Shown: piece after piece, positions 40,019-50,456 of the stretch
How the letters are laid out: each line of letters opens with the position of its first letter
Position numbering within the stretch: position 1 is the first letter of the stretch
Assembly: GCA_946902875.1 (NCBI GenBank)
Contig: OX336348.1
Location: 14,099,741 to 14,163,740 of the forward strand
Length of the DNA: 64,000 bases
Direction: 5' to 3'
DNA from: Nematopogon swammerdamellus
Lineage: Eukaryota; Arthropoda; Insecta; Lepidoptera; Adelidae
Translations under genes and position numbers: made by a program
The notes under the pieces: model-generated
What the model was told of the DNA's origin: nothing
The model's database searches: none
The model's input: the letters and a program-made list of their open reading frames with translations, nothing else

Positions 40019-40717
40019 ATCATTGCCGACGACGGTCTGCCCAGCCAAATCTGTAGAAAGTGTTTGCTGTTACTAAAACAAGCGATACATTTTAAATTAA
40101 CAAGCGAACGCACCCACAAATACTTAAAAGAGATTCAAAACAAATCTGCAATGTCAGATGTAAAAGCGAGCATCGTTCAATATTCTATGTTAACAAACTA
40201 CTTTCCGGAAGAATTGTCAGACGACGCGTTGAACTTAAACAAATATTGTGAAACGAAAGATGACATAAAAGTTGCCGTTTCAAACGACATTGATAATATT
40301 AATCAAGATGACAATTTAGATACGAATTCAGACCAAAATCAAAGTCAAGAGGAAACGTACAGCCCAGAAACGGAATGGTTTTATAAAAAAATTTCGAATT
40401 GTTTAAAGATGCGTCAGGAACAGAATTTAAAAATCGGCAAATTTATTTCAGTTAATAAAACGCCACGGAATTATCGCAGAAAACGTAAAGAAAATCAATT
40501 AAAATCGTTAAGTAAAAATAAATTTGAAGAGATAAGAAAAGCGAAGAGATTTCAAGAGCAGCTGCTCAACACGAAGTTTCAAGACATGAAGAAAGATGAA
40601 AGGGGACAGAAGATACCAAATAGTTTGATCTGCAACCACTGTGATAAAAAATACGCCAGTAAATGTTCGTTACGGGCCCACTTGCTCAGGCATGAAGCGT
40701 TCCAGTTTATATGCGAG
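40019..40717 (+). CDS. ZAD-C2H2 gene, exon 2 (rest of ZAD, linker, fingers 1-2)
   Basis: Acceptor TTTTTTTCACAG|ATC, donor GAG|GTAATC, 233 codons, phase 0 at both ends. It begins with the second ZAD Cys pair (I-C-R-K-C) and the long ZAD helix (L-L-K-Q-A-I-H-F-K). An acidic Asn/Asp-rich linker follows, then a Lys/Arg-rich stretch (residues 150-195 of the exon) that may hold a nuclear localisation signal. Finger 1 is complete (C-N-H-C, 12 residues, H-L-L-R-H). The exon stops after F-I-C-E, inside finger 2, whose next Cys is in exon 3. Base composition is AT-rich, unlike the GC-rich later exons. The gene is probably a sequence-specific nuclear regulator; its targets cannot be read from sequence. 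Confidence 0.9.
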
Positions 40718-41291
40718 GTAATCTTAATATTAAAAGAATAGCCCCACTGCCAGGGAAGTCTTTTCCACAAAGGCCGGTTTACATTATCTAAAGGCCGGTT
40801 TACATTATCTTAACCCGTTGACTGTGGAGCGGTCGATATCGACCGCTAGAGCACTATAGGCCGGTTTACATTATCTTAGTGTTTAGGAGAGTGCTTTAGT
40901 TCAACTAGAGAGGCAACTTGTGCACTCTCCTAAAGTTCTCACTAAATTCTCAGTTTACACACAGATAAGTAACGAGGATAGTGACGGGCCGGGGTGTCAC
41001 TGGAAACAAAAATAAAAACTAATCCTATTTGATTCTAATTGAAAGGCAAGTGAATCCGATTCAAAATTTTTTTTTTAATTGTGCACAAAATTTTATTACT
41101 TGGATCTAAAAAAATTAAGAAAAATACATGGTGTACAATTTCTTAATGAATTCTATAAAATGTATGTAAATATTGAAATAACTTTAAAATATTCTAGTCA
41201 CTAAATAATAAAAGACAAACTGATGTTTTCGTTCACATTTTATTGATTTCTAAAAGGTGCCTAAGGGCTCCTGCATGAGCGAAGACTGCCC
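40718..41291. repeat. Intron 2 left part: SINE C scrap and triple direct repeat
   Basis: TTAAAAGAATAGCCCCACTGC directly after the donor is a fragment of the SINE C head. AGGCCGGTTTACATTATCT occurs at 40771, 40792 and 40858. AGCGGTCGATATCGACCGCT at 40828-40847 is a perfect 20-bp palindrome. TTAGGAGAGTGC near 40886 and GCACTCTCCTAA near 40922 are inverted, as in a small MITE. Confidence 0.6.
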
Positions 41292-41572
41292 TGCCCAATG
41301 CATCTCTCCCCGTGCAAGTCGTAAAAGGCGACTAACAAAGGGATAAGAACGAGTTGTCGTGCTAAAGGCTGACAGACTAGCCACCTCTTACCTTGGCGCA
41401 GTTATTCCACCAAGTCATGTAGCGGGTGGGCTTTTGCACTTACTTGCTGCTTGATATTTTGCGAAATATGGTGGTCGGTGTTGTGCTGCAATTTTATCAG
41501 AGTTCTTGCAGCACAACACCGATTACTCTGCTCACCCCGAATATCGGGATACAGCATGTGTTATGTATGTAT
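41292..41572 (+). mobile_element. SINE family C, head partly lost
   Basis: From CCCAATGCATCTCTCCCC through CACCTCTTACCTTGG and GGTCGGTGTTGTGCTGC to a TATGTATGTAT tail. Confidence 0.75.
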
Positions 41573-41573
41573 A

Positions 41574-42012
41574 CAGGGTGACTGGAAATTCGATCTATTC
41601 CTTGAAAGGGGTTATACTAGAGGTTATTTGGAAGAAGAACGACCATCAACTGGGTTTTATTTTACATGAAAATATTTTTTTACTTAAATAAAAATGTACA
41701 TAAAATAAAAATAAATTTAATTTAAGACCTTTATTTCTGAGATATTGAGAATTTTGGGCCGATATTTTCATTTGAAATGATTGGTAGCTTACCAGCTTTC
41801 AGAAAAATATCAATGGCGTGCCCAAAAATAAGGATATTTTTTTACACCTCTTTTTTCGATTACAAGTCAGAAATTAAAAAAAAATCTTAAAACCCCGATA
41901 TCTCGGAAACCGCTTATTTCCGGCCCTCAGTTGATGGGACTTCCAATTGTTCCAAATAACCTCTAGTAGAACCCCTTTCAAGTAATAGATCGAATTTCCA
42001 GCCACTCTGTAT
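41574..42012. mobile_element. Mariner-type MITE with TIRs of about 95 bp
   Basis: TATACAGGGTGACTGGAAAT... at the left is complementary to ...ATTTCCAGCCACTCTGTATA at the right, and the match continues for about 95 bases. It is non-coding, with TA at both borders. Confidence 0.85.
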
Positions 42013-42304
42013 AATGTAGATTCAGATTCAGATCAGATATTTATTCCGCCATAAAGAACACACAACAATAACAATATTACATTGAGACATATCCATATTC
42101 AGTATGGTTCGTCATAGTTTTTGTTTTATCCCGTTCAGCAATGCAATCTATAAGGAAGAATCGGGCAGGAAACCTTACAGAGCTTTTTTTAAAAAATGCT
42201 TAAATATAACTTACATGCACATTTTTAATTATGTTAACTATAACATACTACATCTAATAAAAAATAAAAATAATAAGTAAAAGATTATAGTACTATTGAA
42301 TAAG
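42013..42304. pseudogene. LINE 3' end remnant with GATTCA tail
   Basis: AGATTCAGATTCAGATCAGATATTTATT resembles the short microsatellite tail and start of an inverted LINE 3' UTR; CAGGAAACCTTACAGAGC follows. No frame is kept, so the call rests on the tail only. Confidence 0.35.
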
Positions 42305-42575
42305 TATAGAGCGTTCCAACTAAATCTTCCCTTCGCCGTTATGTTGGCTTGGCTCCACTGCCAGTGTCACTGTCAGTGCTTAAATTCCTGTTGCCAGATT
42401 GTGAAGATTATATTACCTAATAATGTAATCGGTATTTACCGTGTCATAAATACGGTAAATACTAATATTTACGGGTAAATCTGTACACATAGCAACCCTC
42501 AACGCTGTTTTGACGGATAGACAGTGGAGCCAAAATAACGGCGAAGGGAAGATTTATATGGAACACTCTCTAGGT
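42305..42575. mobile_element. MITE with TIRs of about 50 bp
   Basis: AGAGCGTTCCAACTAAATCT ... CTTCGCCGTTATGTTGGC at left and GCCAAAATAACGGCGAAGGG ... ATATGGAACACTCTCT at right are complementary. Short CACTGTCAGTG sequence in between. Non-coding. Confidence 0.8.
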
Positions 42576-42604
42576 CTATTCGTAGGAAATCAAATAGGAC
42601 ACTC

Positions 42605-42685
42605 CCAGTTCTTAGTTAATAATCTCTGTTTGGCATACCTACGAGTTCTTAGTTAATAATCTCTGTTTGGCGTACCTACGAATAG
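42605..42685 (+). repeat. Tandem duplication of about 40 bp
   Basis: AGTTCTTAGTTAATAATCTC and TGTTTGGC(A/G)TACCTACG occur twice in direct succession. Confidence 0.85.
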
Positions 42686-42781
42686 CTCTGTCCGTTGACA
42701 TGCACATTCAATATTTTCTTACGGCCGTCGAAAGTGTTAACGTGAATATGAGAGGTGATAATATAACGGTTTGTCCTGCAG

Positions 42782-42883
42782 CACTGCGGTAAGGGTTTCC
42801 GCACGCGCTCTGAGCTGAACAGCCACTGCATGTCGCAGCACGACATGCCACGCCTCTACGCGTGCTCCCAATGCCACTTCAAA
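42782..42883 (+). CDS. ZAD-C2H2 gene, exon 3 (end of finger 2, start of finger 3)
   Basis: Acceptor TTTGTCCTGCAG|CAC, donor AAA|GTAAGA, 34 codons, phase 0. It starts H-C-G-K-G-F and ends Y-A-C-S-Q-C-H-F-K. With exon 2 it completes finger 2 (C-E-H-C, 12 residues, H-x4-H) and opens finger 3 (C-S-Q-C), whose His pair is in exon 4. GC-rich compared with exon 2. Confidence 0.88.
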
Positions 42884-42897
42884 GTAAGAAATACCAA

Positions 42898-43160
42898 ACA
42901 TTTATTTATCGTACCGTGTGGGGCCGGTACTCTAAAAGAATAGCCCCACTGCTCCTCTCCCCGTGTATGTCGTAAAAGGCGACTAAGGGCGGCGGTCTGC
43001 AGACACCCCGGTCGACTTGTGGCTCTCATGGAAGACATAGGCTGGCTGGGGTAGCTGGAGACTGCGGGGTTTTGCACGAAGGTTCCCAACCAAGCGGGAT
43101 TAGTTTGCAGGCCTAGAGCCAACCCCAAACCAAAACAACAACAACAACATTTATTTATCG
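42898..43160 (+). mobile_element. Chimeric retroposon: SINE C head plus LINE-like tail
   Basis: The 14-bp TSD ACATTTATTTATCG lies at 42898-42911 and 43147-43160. The insert 42912-43146 starts with the 85-base SINE C head (TACCGTGTGGGGCCGGTAC...) and switches at about 42990 to GGCGGTCTGCAGACACC..., ending in AACAACAACAACAAC. A single TSD pair shows that both parts integrated together. Confidence 0.87.
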
Positions 43161-43247
43161 GCGGATGGCTGAGAATCTATTAGTCACGTTACTGAATATG
43201 TAATAGATGGCGTCACACACACATTTTTCAAATTTTTTTTAAATTTT

Positions 43248-43564
43248 TTTTATGGAAACTGACATGCTTGGCTACATCACCTACAACATCCGTGATGTCA
43301 GCCCATAACACCGGTTGAACTTGGCGCCACGTCAGTGCCTCCCATCGGTCGTGCCGGCTTCACTGAATTGAACGGAAAACACAAACTATTTACATAGCCG
43401 TTTCGACCGACCTTTCATTGAGTACGGTGGTACCAAACCGGGCGGGTTAAACCCTACCACCTAGTAATATAAGAAGGGAGTCATATCCCTTAGTCGCCTT
43501 TTACGACATGCACGGGGAGAGATGCAGTGGCGCTATTCTTTTAAAGTACCGGCCCCACACGGTA
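43248..43564 (-). mobile_element. SINE A body with SINE C head
   Basis: On minus: C head (TACCGTGTGGGGCCGGTACT ... CGACTAAGGGATATGAC, 43564-43484), then directly the A body from TCCCTTCTTATATTACTAGG to TGTCAGTTTCCAT and poly(A). The 5S-like segment is absent, so the C head replaces the A head. Confidence 0.78.
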
Positions 43565-44159
43565 CAAAGACAAAAGATGGTCACTGTAGAAAGACAAAAG
43601 ATAGCCGGATATGGTTTTTTGACAGGTACACGTATAGCGGATCTACAGAACTCTCCGTGCGTGACGAAAACTCGCACTTGAACCATTTTATACATGAATA
43701 TATATTGACAGCAAAAATTTGGATAAGTATACCTAGAAAGAAAAAAAAATTAACTAATAAAATGTAAATAGCTACAATAAAGGTCACTAGGGCACAATCC
43801 GACCCAATTTGTGAAGGTTTGCCTACAGAAACAAAATTACTTTTAAAATAATAAGGTGTATCCCACTTTTCATTTTGAGTAAAAATTATAAAAAAAAAAC
43901 CATGGGAATAAAATAGAACAAGTTATTTTGAAGATATTTATTGCAAAGAACAATTTAAATGAAGGAATTGTATTATGTGTACAAAGAGGTATTATGTGCT
44001 AGCGTACAAGAGTTGATGGAATAGAATAAATCTTATAAATAAATAAACATTTTTTTTTACAAATACAGAATTTTATGTTAACCATCATGAACAATTTATC
44101 GAAATTCTCTACACTATTTTATTTCTGTAGATTCTGGGTATATTTTCCGTACTAAGTGA
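43565..44159. other. Gene-free intron 3 DNA
   Basis: AT-rich. CGTGCGTGACGAAAACTCGC near 43660 recalls a repeated moth motif. Nothing else is recognised. Confidence 0.4.
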
Positions 44160-45439
44160 GATAGTACGATGACGACGAAGAATGAGAGACAATTAACTGC
44201 CACGTGGTTAGACTTTGAAAACGCCTTCGGTTCGGTGCGCCATGAGCTACTATTAAAGGCGCTAGAGTGGTATAATGTGCCACCTCTGATCTGTAATATA
44301 ATAGCCTCCTACTACAAGAAACTTTCCTTTGTAATACAAGTAAAAGGCGAAACGGAGAAGACACCGGAAATTCGTTACGGCATAGGACTTTTCCAGGGTT
44401 GCTGCCTCTCTCCTGTCACATTTAACATTGTTATCAACATTCTAATTGATACGCTTGTCGTAAAAGAAAACAAATGGGGATACAGGTTCAAATATGGAGA
44501 CACATATATGGCGGCCATCCTTGCATTTGCGGATGATATAACGCTGTTAACCCGCAATCCAAAACAAAATCAGGCGCTTCTTAAGGTGGTGGATGACTAT
44601 TGTGAATGGACCAAACGGATGAAGATAAAACCAGCGAAGTGCTACTGTTTGAGCTTAACCAGGAAAGGTTCAAAGTTTACCTCGAGCAATCCAGGTCTGA
44701 CAGTATCCGGAAAACCAATCGCAACCGTGGCTGATGAAGCTCCTTTTTAATTCTTGGGCAAAAGGATCACCAGCAGAGGAAAGGAGCATCCTACTGATGA
44801 TATTGTCCAACTTTTCGAAGAGAGCCTCCGCCAAACTGACAATCTTCCCCTCCTGGGTACACAAAAGGCATGGATTTACGATAACTACCTGACATCAAAA
44901 CTTTCATGGCCATTTCTCGTCTACGACTTCACAAAGCAAAACCTGACTAAATTAGACTCGTATGTGACCAGATTCCTGAAATCATGGTTTGGACTGGCTC
45001 ACCCGGCTGACTCGTCAACGCTATACAGATCTCACAATAACTTTGGACTGAACATTAAGAAACCGTCGATATTTTATCAAAAGGCGAGAATAGCCAAACG
45101 ATGTATACTCAAAGACTCCAATGATAGCGCTATTCAAGCCTTACCCAACACATCACTATCAGATGAACTGGAATCGAGACTCGACTTCTACAAATCATTC
45201 CAAGTTGGTACACGCACCAATAGATCTGGATTGGGCATAGAAACAGCAAAGTCTGATAAAGAAATACTGAAAGGTTTTGCTCAGGAGGACATGGAACAAG
45301 GCTTCAAACTTCACGCCTTAAACCTAGAAATGCAGAATGATTGGCTAACAGTGGGTGACTTCTGCATCCCTCCTGTATTGAAGTGGAAATCCATAATATA
45401 CAACTGGTCCCCTGAGCTGCTTAAGTTCTACTTAAATGC
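44160..45439 (+). pseudogene. R2-like LINE reverse transcriptase, part 1
   Basis: 5'-truncated RT: W-L-D-F-E-N-A-F-G-S-V-R-H, then G-C-C-L-S-P-V-T-F-N and catalytic F-A-D-D-I (near 44532). A TAA at 44748-44750 lies where the frame otherwise continues as F-L-G-K-R. The thumb and linker run to 45439, where a Jockey LINE is inserted. The C-terminus resumes at 46521. The combination with a CCHC/GHD/PD C-terminus suggests the group with restriction-like endonucleases. The element is dead through truncation, stop and insertion. Confidence 0.75.
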
Positions 45440-46529
45440 GGTGTTCCTGGATATACAGCAGGCCTTTGATCGAGTCTGGCATAAAGGACTACTATATAAG
45501 ATAAAGAAAACACTTCCAAACACGGTACACATGACAATAGCCTCGTATCTGGATGGGCGGTCGTTCCAAGTGAAGTTTGGAGAGGAGTACTCCCCCTTCC
45601 ACGTATGCGGAGCAGGAGTTCCGCAGGGATCAGTCCTTGGCCCGGTATTGTATACCATCTACACAGCTGACTTACCGGAATCAGATAACATCCTCAGCGC
45701 AACCTATGCTGACGACACGGCATGCCTTGCAAGCAGCGTTGACCCTATACTGGCATCAAACATACTACAGAAACACCTCCACAAAGTTGATGAATGGCTA
45801 AACAAGTGGCGTATACAAGCAAGCTCATCGAAGTCCGCACACATAACTTTCACTTTGAGGCGTGGTGACTGTCCACCGGTACAGATGAAAGGCGAGACTC
45901 TACCCCACAAAACTGTCGTCAAATACCTGGGTTGCCATCTGGACAGAGGACTCTACTGGAAGACACACATTCTGACAAAAAGGGATCACCTTAAGATCAA
46001 ATTTAATAACATGTACTGGCTGCTTGGTGGACGATCCCGACTTTCACTGGCAAACAAACTCCTAGTATACAACCTGATTCTCAAGCCTGTTTGGACCTAC
46101 GCCATAGAACTGTGGGGGTCAGCTAGCACATCCAACACGGAATTACTCCAACGCGTCCAGAACCGAATCCTGCGATGTATTAGCAAAGCCCCATGGTTCT
46201 CTCGGAATGATGAGATCCACCAATACCTAGAAGTTCCAACTGTGAAGGAGGAAATCCAGAAGCGGTCAATAAAATATAAGATCCGCCTCCAGCAGCACGT
46301 AAATACTCTGGCGGGGGGCTTATTGGACAGAACAAACGTAGTGTCGCGACTAAAGCGGCAAAATGTACCGGCCGAGCAGTTATAATCCTGCTGCACAATT
46401 AAAGTTGAAGCTGTAGTTGATGGACAGCAGCTTCCAAAAGGAAAATTACATGCAACGAATCTGATAAAGGCTATAAAGCTGATGGCAGATTTGGCACGGA
46501 GAAAAAAAAAAAAAAAAAAACTTAAATGC
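45431..46529 (+). mobile_element. 5'-truncated Jockey-type LINE inserted in the R2-like LINE
   Basis: TSD CTTAAATGC at 45431-45439 and 46521-46529; insert 45440-46520 ends in a poly(A) of about 18. It encodes only the RT C-terminal two thirds (F-L-D-I-Q-Q-A-F-D to the stop at 46385), including Y-A-D-D-T. By chance it is in frame with the interrupted LINE, so 44754-46385 reads as one fused 543-codon frame. It is related to, but distinct from, the LINE at 29635-32294. Confidence 0.9.
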
Positions 46530-47040
46530 ATTCCAGCTTATTATCCCCGACCCGAGTAACCTAGTTAGATGGGGGAAATCTACAAATAGACTATGCCCGT
46601 CATGTAAGGAGTTCGTAGGCACGGCCAAACATTTGTTATGCGGATGCAAAATACTACTTGAGCGAGGCCAGTATTCCTACGGTCATGATAAAGTCCTCCA
46701 AATCATCAGGGAGGCCATCAACCTGTCAATTGCACGGACCAGGAAAGGGCAAACCAGTAGCGGCTTCCAGAAGGTCAACTTTGTGAAACCTGGAGCCAAT
46801 AAGCTGCCCAAAGATAGGACTAAACCTTCTTCAATTTTGGGAGCAGCAAAGGATTGGGAATTGTTGATGGACACACATGAGAAGCATTACCAAATGCCTT
46901 CGGAAATCTGTACCACAGCATTAAGACCGGATATACTCATATTCTCAAAAGCGCCATATGTCGCGCTGTCAATAAAAAAAAAATGCGACCCATATATTCG
47001 TAAACCAGAGATATATGTTGAAACATCCCACATCAATTAA
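46521..47040 (+). pseudogene. R2-like LINE, C-terminal part
   Basis: The frame continues the interrupted protein: zinc knuckle C-P-S-C-x7-H-x3/4-C, then G-H-D-K-V-L-Q-I-I, and R-P-D-I-L-I-F near the end, matching the CCHC, (R)HD and PD order of restriction-like-endonuclease LINEs. Stop at 47038. A 3' UTR of uncertain length follows. Confidence 0.75.
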
Positions 47041-47345
47041 TTTCTGTAGGTCGTAGGTAAATTTTTCATACATTAAGTGCTCAATGACCTTTCATGAAAG
47101 TTTTAATATTATAAAGTGCACTCTGGAGAAAAAAAAAGTGAAATGAACTATTAGTTTCAAGGTTAGTGCTATAAAAAATAATAATAATACATTTTATATT
47201 AATTTTAGATATATGTTTGTATTTTTATACTTTCTTTCAGTATGTAAAATTAATGTACATAGGGATGAAATAATATTTTTATTTGTTTTAAACACTGACA
47301 GCTGACTGGTGCGTGTATTCTGTTTTTTTTTTATTTATGAAAAAA
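47041..47345 (+). other. LINE 3' UTR and intron 3 DNA
   Basis: AT-rich, no ORF. GGGATGAAATAATATTTTTA near 47261 may be the LINE's 3' end. Confidence 0.4.
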
Positions 47346-47788
47346 GGCCGCAAGGCTGTGCTGCCCAAGCACATGCTGCATCATGATAGTGGACTCGTTT
47401 TCCGCGCCTAAGCCCGCTTCCATGCAGGCCTTTTGCGCGTATGCTGCATCATATATAATGTTGAACGCGCGGCGGCGCAGGCGAAGCGGCGGTCGGAGCT
47501 GGCGGAGCACGTGCGCGCGCACACGGGCGTGCGGCCGTACGCGTGCGAGACCTGCGGGCTCACCTTCCGCCGCAAGGCCGTGCTGCGCAAGCACATGCTG
47601 CATCATGTATAATGTTGAACGCGCGGCGGCGCAGGCGAAGCGGCGGCCGGAGCTGGCGGAGCACGTGCGCGCGCACACGGGCGAGCGGCCGTACGCGTGC
47701 GAAACCTGCGGGCTCACCTTCCGCCGCAAGGCCGTGCTGCGCAAGCACATGCTGCATCATATATAATGTTGAACGCGCGGCGGCGCAG
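47346..47788 (+). repeat. Tandem extra copies of exon 4 (154-bp unit)
   Basis: Copies of the exon 4 core at 47481-47606 and 47635-47760 repeat the real exon at 47789 with a period of exactly 154 bp. A shorter diverged piece lies at 47346-47383. Each copy keeps the acceptor GGCGGCGCAG|GCG. They lack the last six codons (L-D-K-K-F-K); copy 1 is followed by GTATAATG (a possible donor) and copy 2 by ATATAATG (donor lost). Read through, each ends in H-H-(V/I)-stop. The 28-base spacers are too short to splice, so these copies are probably silent or poison exons. Confidence 0.85.
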
Positions 47789-47932
47789 GCGAAGCGGCGG
47801 CCGGAGCTGGCGGAGCACGTGCGCGCGCACACGGGCGAGCGGCCGTACGCGTGCGAGACCTGCGGGCTCACCTTCCGCCGCAAGGCCGTGCTGCGCAAGC
47901 ACATGCTGCATCATCTCGACAAGAAGTTCAAG
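47789..47932 (+). CDS. ZAD-C2H2 gene, exon 4 (end of finger 3, finger 4)
   Basis: The last of the tandem copies and the only one with a full 3' end: acceptor GCGCAG|GCG, donor AAG|GTGTGT, 48 codons, phase 0. It supplies the His pair of finger 3 (A-E-H-V-R-A-H), the T-G-E-R-P-Y linker, complete finger 4 (C-E-T-C, 12 residues, H-M-L-H-H) and L-D-K-K-F-K leading into finger 5. Strongly GC-rich at third positions. Confidence 0.87.
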
Positions 47933-47955
47933 GTGTGTCGTTTTGAAGTGCCGTG

Positions 47956-48345
47956 ATGACCATTGATGACCATTGATGACCATTGATGACCACTGATGAT
48001 CATTGATGACCATTGATAATCATTGATGACCACTGATGACAATTGTTTATTCTATATTCATAATTCGTAGTTATGGTAGTACACTACGCCTGAATTTATC
48101 CTGTTTAGTTTCTACAATCCATTGATGATCATTGATGACTATTGATGGCCATTGATGCCCATTGATGATGATCTTTGATGCCCATTGTCGATAATTATTG
48201 ATGATCATTTATGGCAATTGATGATCATTTATGACCATTGATGATCATTGATGACCATTGATGACCATTGGTGACCACTGATGGCCATTGATGATCATTG
48301 ATGACAATTGATCACCATTGATGACTATGACCATTGATGATCATT
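47956..48345 (+). repeat. Degenerate 10-bp minisatellite (ATTGATGACC)n
   Basis: GATGACCATT-type units alternate with GATGATCATT, interrupted at about 48040-48115 by unrelated sequence. It starts just after the exon 4 donor. Confidence 0.9.
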
Positions 48346-48497
48346 GAGCGCAAAACAAGTGAGCGTAGCTCCGCGCTCTTGAACTAAGTCAGTTGTTTGA
48401 AGTACATTCATAGCAAAAAAAGCGGTCAAGCGAACCATGTTCACGTGCCGAGGGTCCCGTAACCGCTGCTTCGCTTTCATCTAATTATATTTTCTAC

Positions 48498-48770
48498 TGG
48501 GGTGCGGTCAGGCTTTGGATGGGTGGCCGTACGACCGTTGATATTGGTCATGGTTCGGATTCCATTTGAAACTGACCACTTTCATCCCTTCATCTTACTA
48601 TGTACATATTTAGCTGGTAGGGATTAACCCGTTTTGATTGGTACACCAACACTGAACGAATGTCGATCGAAGAGAACGGTTATAAAAATTATACATGTTT
48701 TCCATCCAGGTCAATGTAGCCGGCACGACCATAGGAAAGACTGACATGGCACCTCTCTGACACTGACTGA
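48498..48770 (+). mobile_element. SINE A, diverged
   Basis: Traces of the 5S-like box (GGATGGGTGGCCGTACGACC), GGTTCGGATTCCA, GCTGGTAGGGATTAACCCG and GTAGCCGGCACGACC. The most diverged copy in the window. Confidence 0.65.
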
Positions 48771-48781
48771 CTAACTAACAA

Positions 48782-49000
48782 TTACTCTGGCATACACTTT
48801 ACAAGATGGATGCGATGCGTGCCAATCGGTTCTGTTCATCTTTCCTCTACCTACAGAACCGGTAATCTCTGGAACGCTCTCCCTGCCCATATATTTCCCA
48901 TTTATACTGTACTTGTACAGTCTCTGATTCTCCAAGGGCATAAATAGGCGCCTGTAAGGCCGGCATGGCATTCGCAATCCCCGCATACGAACGAATGTCC
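48782..49000 (+). pseudogene. LINE C-terminal fragment
   Basis: R-T-G-N-L-W-N-A-L-P and later frames with R-H-G-I-R and P-R-I: the same family as 35612-35720. Several frameshifts. Confidence 0.45.
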
Positions 49001-49216
49001 TGGGCATATATTATATGAATGCCCTTATAGCCTATTATAAGTAACTCGAGAACCACTTTATCGATTTACATATTTTTATGGTTTATTGTTACATTCTGAC
49101 ATGTAAATCGTTCTTTTTTTTCGTCCAGTTCAGTGTAGACGGCACGACCAAAGCATATTTTTTCTGTCGCACCTAGGTGCCATGCAAATGACTTCATTTG
49201 GTAGATAATCCTAATA

Positions 49217-49580
49217 TTTTTTTATGGAAACTGACACGGTTATTTACATCACCTACACCATATATGAGGTCAGCCCATAACACCGGGTGAACTAGGGTGC
49301 CATAATGCACCCTAGTTCACCCGGTGTAATAATACATAGCCGTTTCGACCGACGTTTCATTCAGTGCGGTGGAACCAACCCGGGCGGGATAAACCCTGCC
49401 ACCCAACGACATTCTACTTTTTAATTCGTTGCTACCACCTAGTTAGGTAAGCAGGGAAGGGAGCTACAGTTTTACATGGAATCCGAACCACGGTGAGCCT
49501 CCTACGGTCGAGCGATCACCCATCCAAGTACTGACCGCGCTCATGGTTACTTAACAACAGTCCACTGAGCTACCGAGGCC
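49217..49580 (-). mobile_element. SINE A with an internal hairpin
   Basis: It runs from ATGGAAACTGACACGG to CTACCGAGGCC. At 49280-49327 part of the SINE (ACACCGGGTGAACTAGGGTGC) is followed by CATAAT and its own exact reverse complement, replacing the normal downstream sequence. Confidence 0.8.
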
Positions 49581-49594
49581 ACGATAGTACCTAT

Positions 49595-50378
49595 TAGTGT
49601 TGCAACGAATATTCGGCAACTATTCGGTATTCGGCCTATTCGGCCATTTTTTCACTATTCAGCCGAATACCGAATAGTGGAATTTTGGCCGAATATTCGG
49701 CTCACCGAATACCTACTTAAATTAAAAGAAATATGAAAGAATACACATATTTTATTACAAAAAAATATATAAGGTTTCTGCAGACATAGTGAGTGAAATA
49801 AATTCACTAGTGATGTAGTAGAAATTGATGCTCTCCATTAACTTAACATAGATTTCTTTAATAATAAAAAAAACTGCATAATTTTTTTAATTAATCTTAA
49901 ATTTGTAGGCTATCACAACAATTAAGAGATTAAGTAAGAGTTGTTTATTTAGTGTATTTTTCAGTTTAGTTTCATTTTATTTTATCTCTTTTTAATTTTA
50001 CATGTTATTTATTATGTGCCCATAAAAACATTTTAAATAAAAAAAATATTTTAAAAAGTTACTGTTTCAATTCTTTCTTACCTCTACTAATATTTGAAAG
50101 CCAATAGAGACAGGTTGTGATGGAGAAAGACAATTTTCTCAGCAGTATCTGGAAGCACCGAACGGCCGCAAAATGTCGCAATAATAAAATTGATTTTTTT
50201 ATTGAATTAAAGTGCAAACTTCCGCATGAGACGTACAAATTACGGCACAAATAGTATTGCTTAAAAAACATAAAAATAAGGCCGAATAATTTGCCGAATA
50301 TTCGGCTATTCGGCCGGGCTTTGCGCCGAATATTCGGTATTCGGTCATCGGCCGAATACACTATTCGTTGCAACACTA
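49595..50378. mobile_element. hAT-type element 4 (CGAATATTCGG family)
   Basis: TIR TAGTGTTGCAACGAATA at both ends and the 8-bp TSD GTACCTAT at 49587-49594 and 50379-50386. Many GAATATTCGG(C) and CCGAATA words within 100 bases of each end. Non-coding. Confidence 0.9.
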
Positions 50379-50456
50379 GTACCTATTAAGTATTCTGTGT
50401 CGAGGCTGACAATAAATAAAGCGTTTCTACGGGCGACCGACCGAGTAACGTACATA

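Noticed and set aside
44730..44745. Hammerhead-like CTGATGA words (also near 29730 and 30720)
   Set aside because: No matching GAAA core and stems in the correct arrangement were seen.
47383..47966. 127- to 137-codon Arg/Cys-rich ORFs on both strands
   Set aside because: Alternative frames of tandem exon 4 copies; the finger frame is the biological one.
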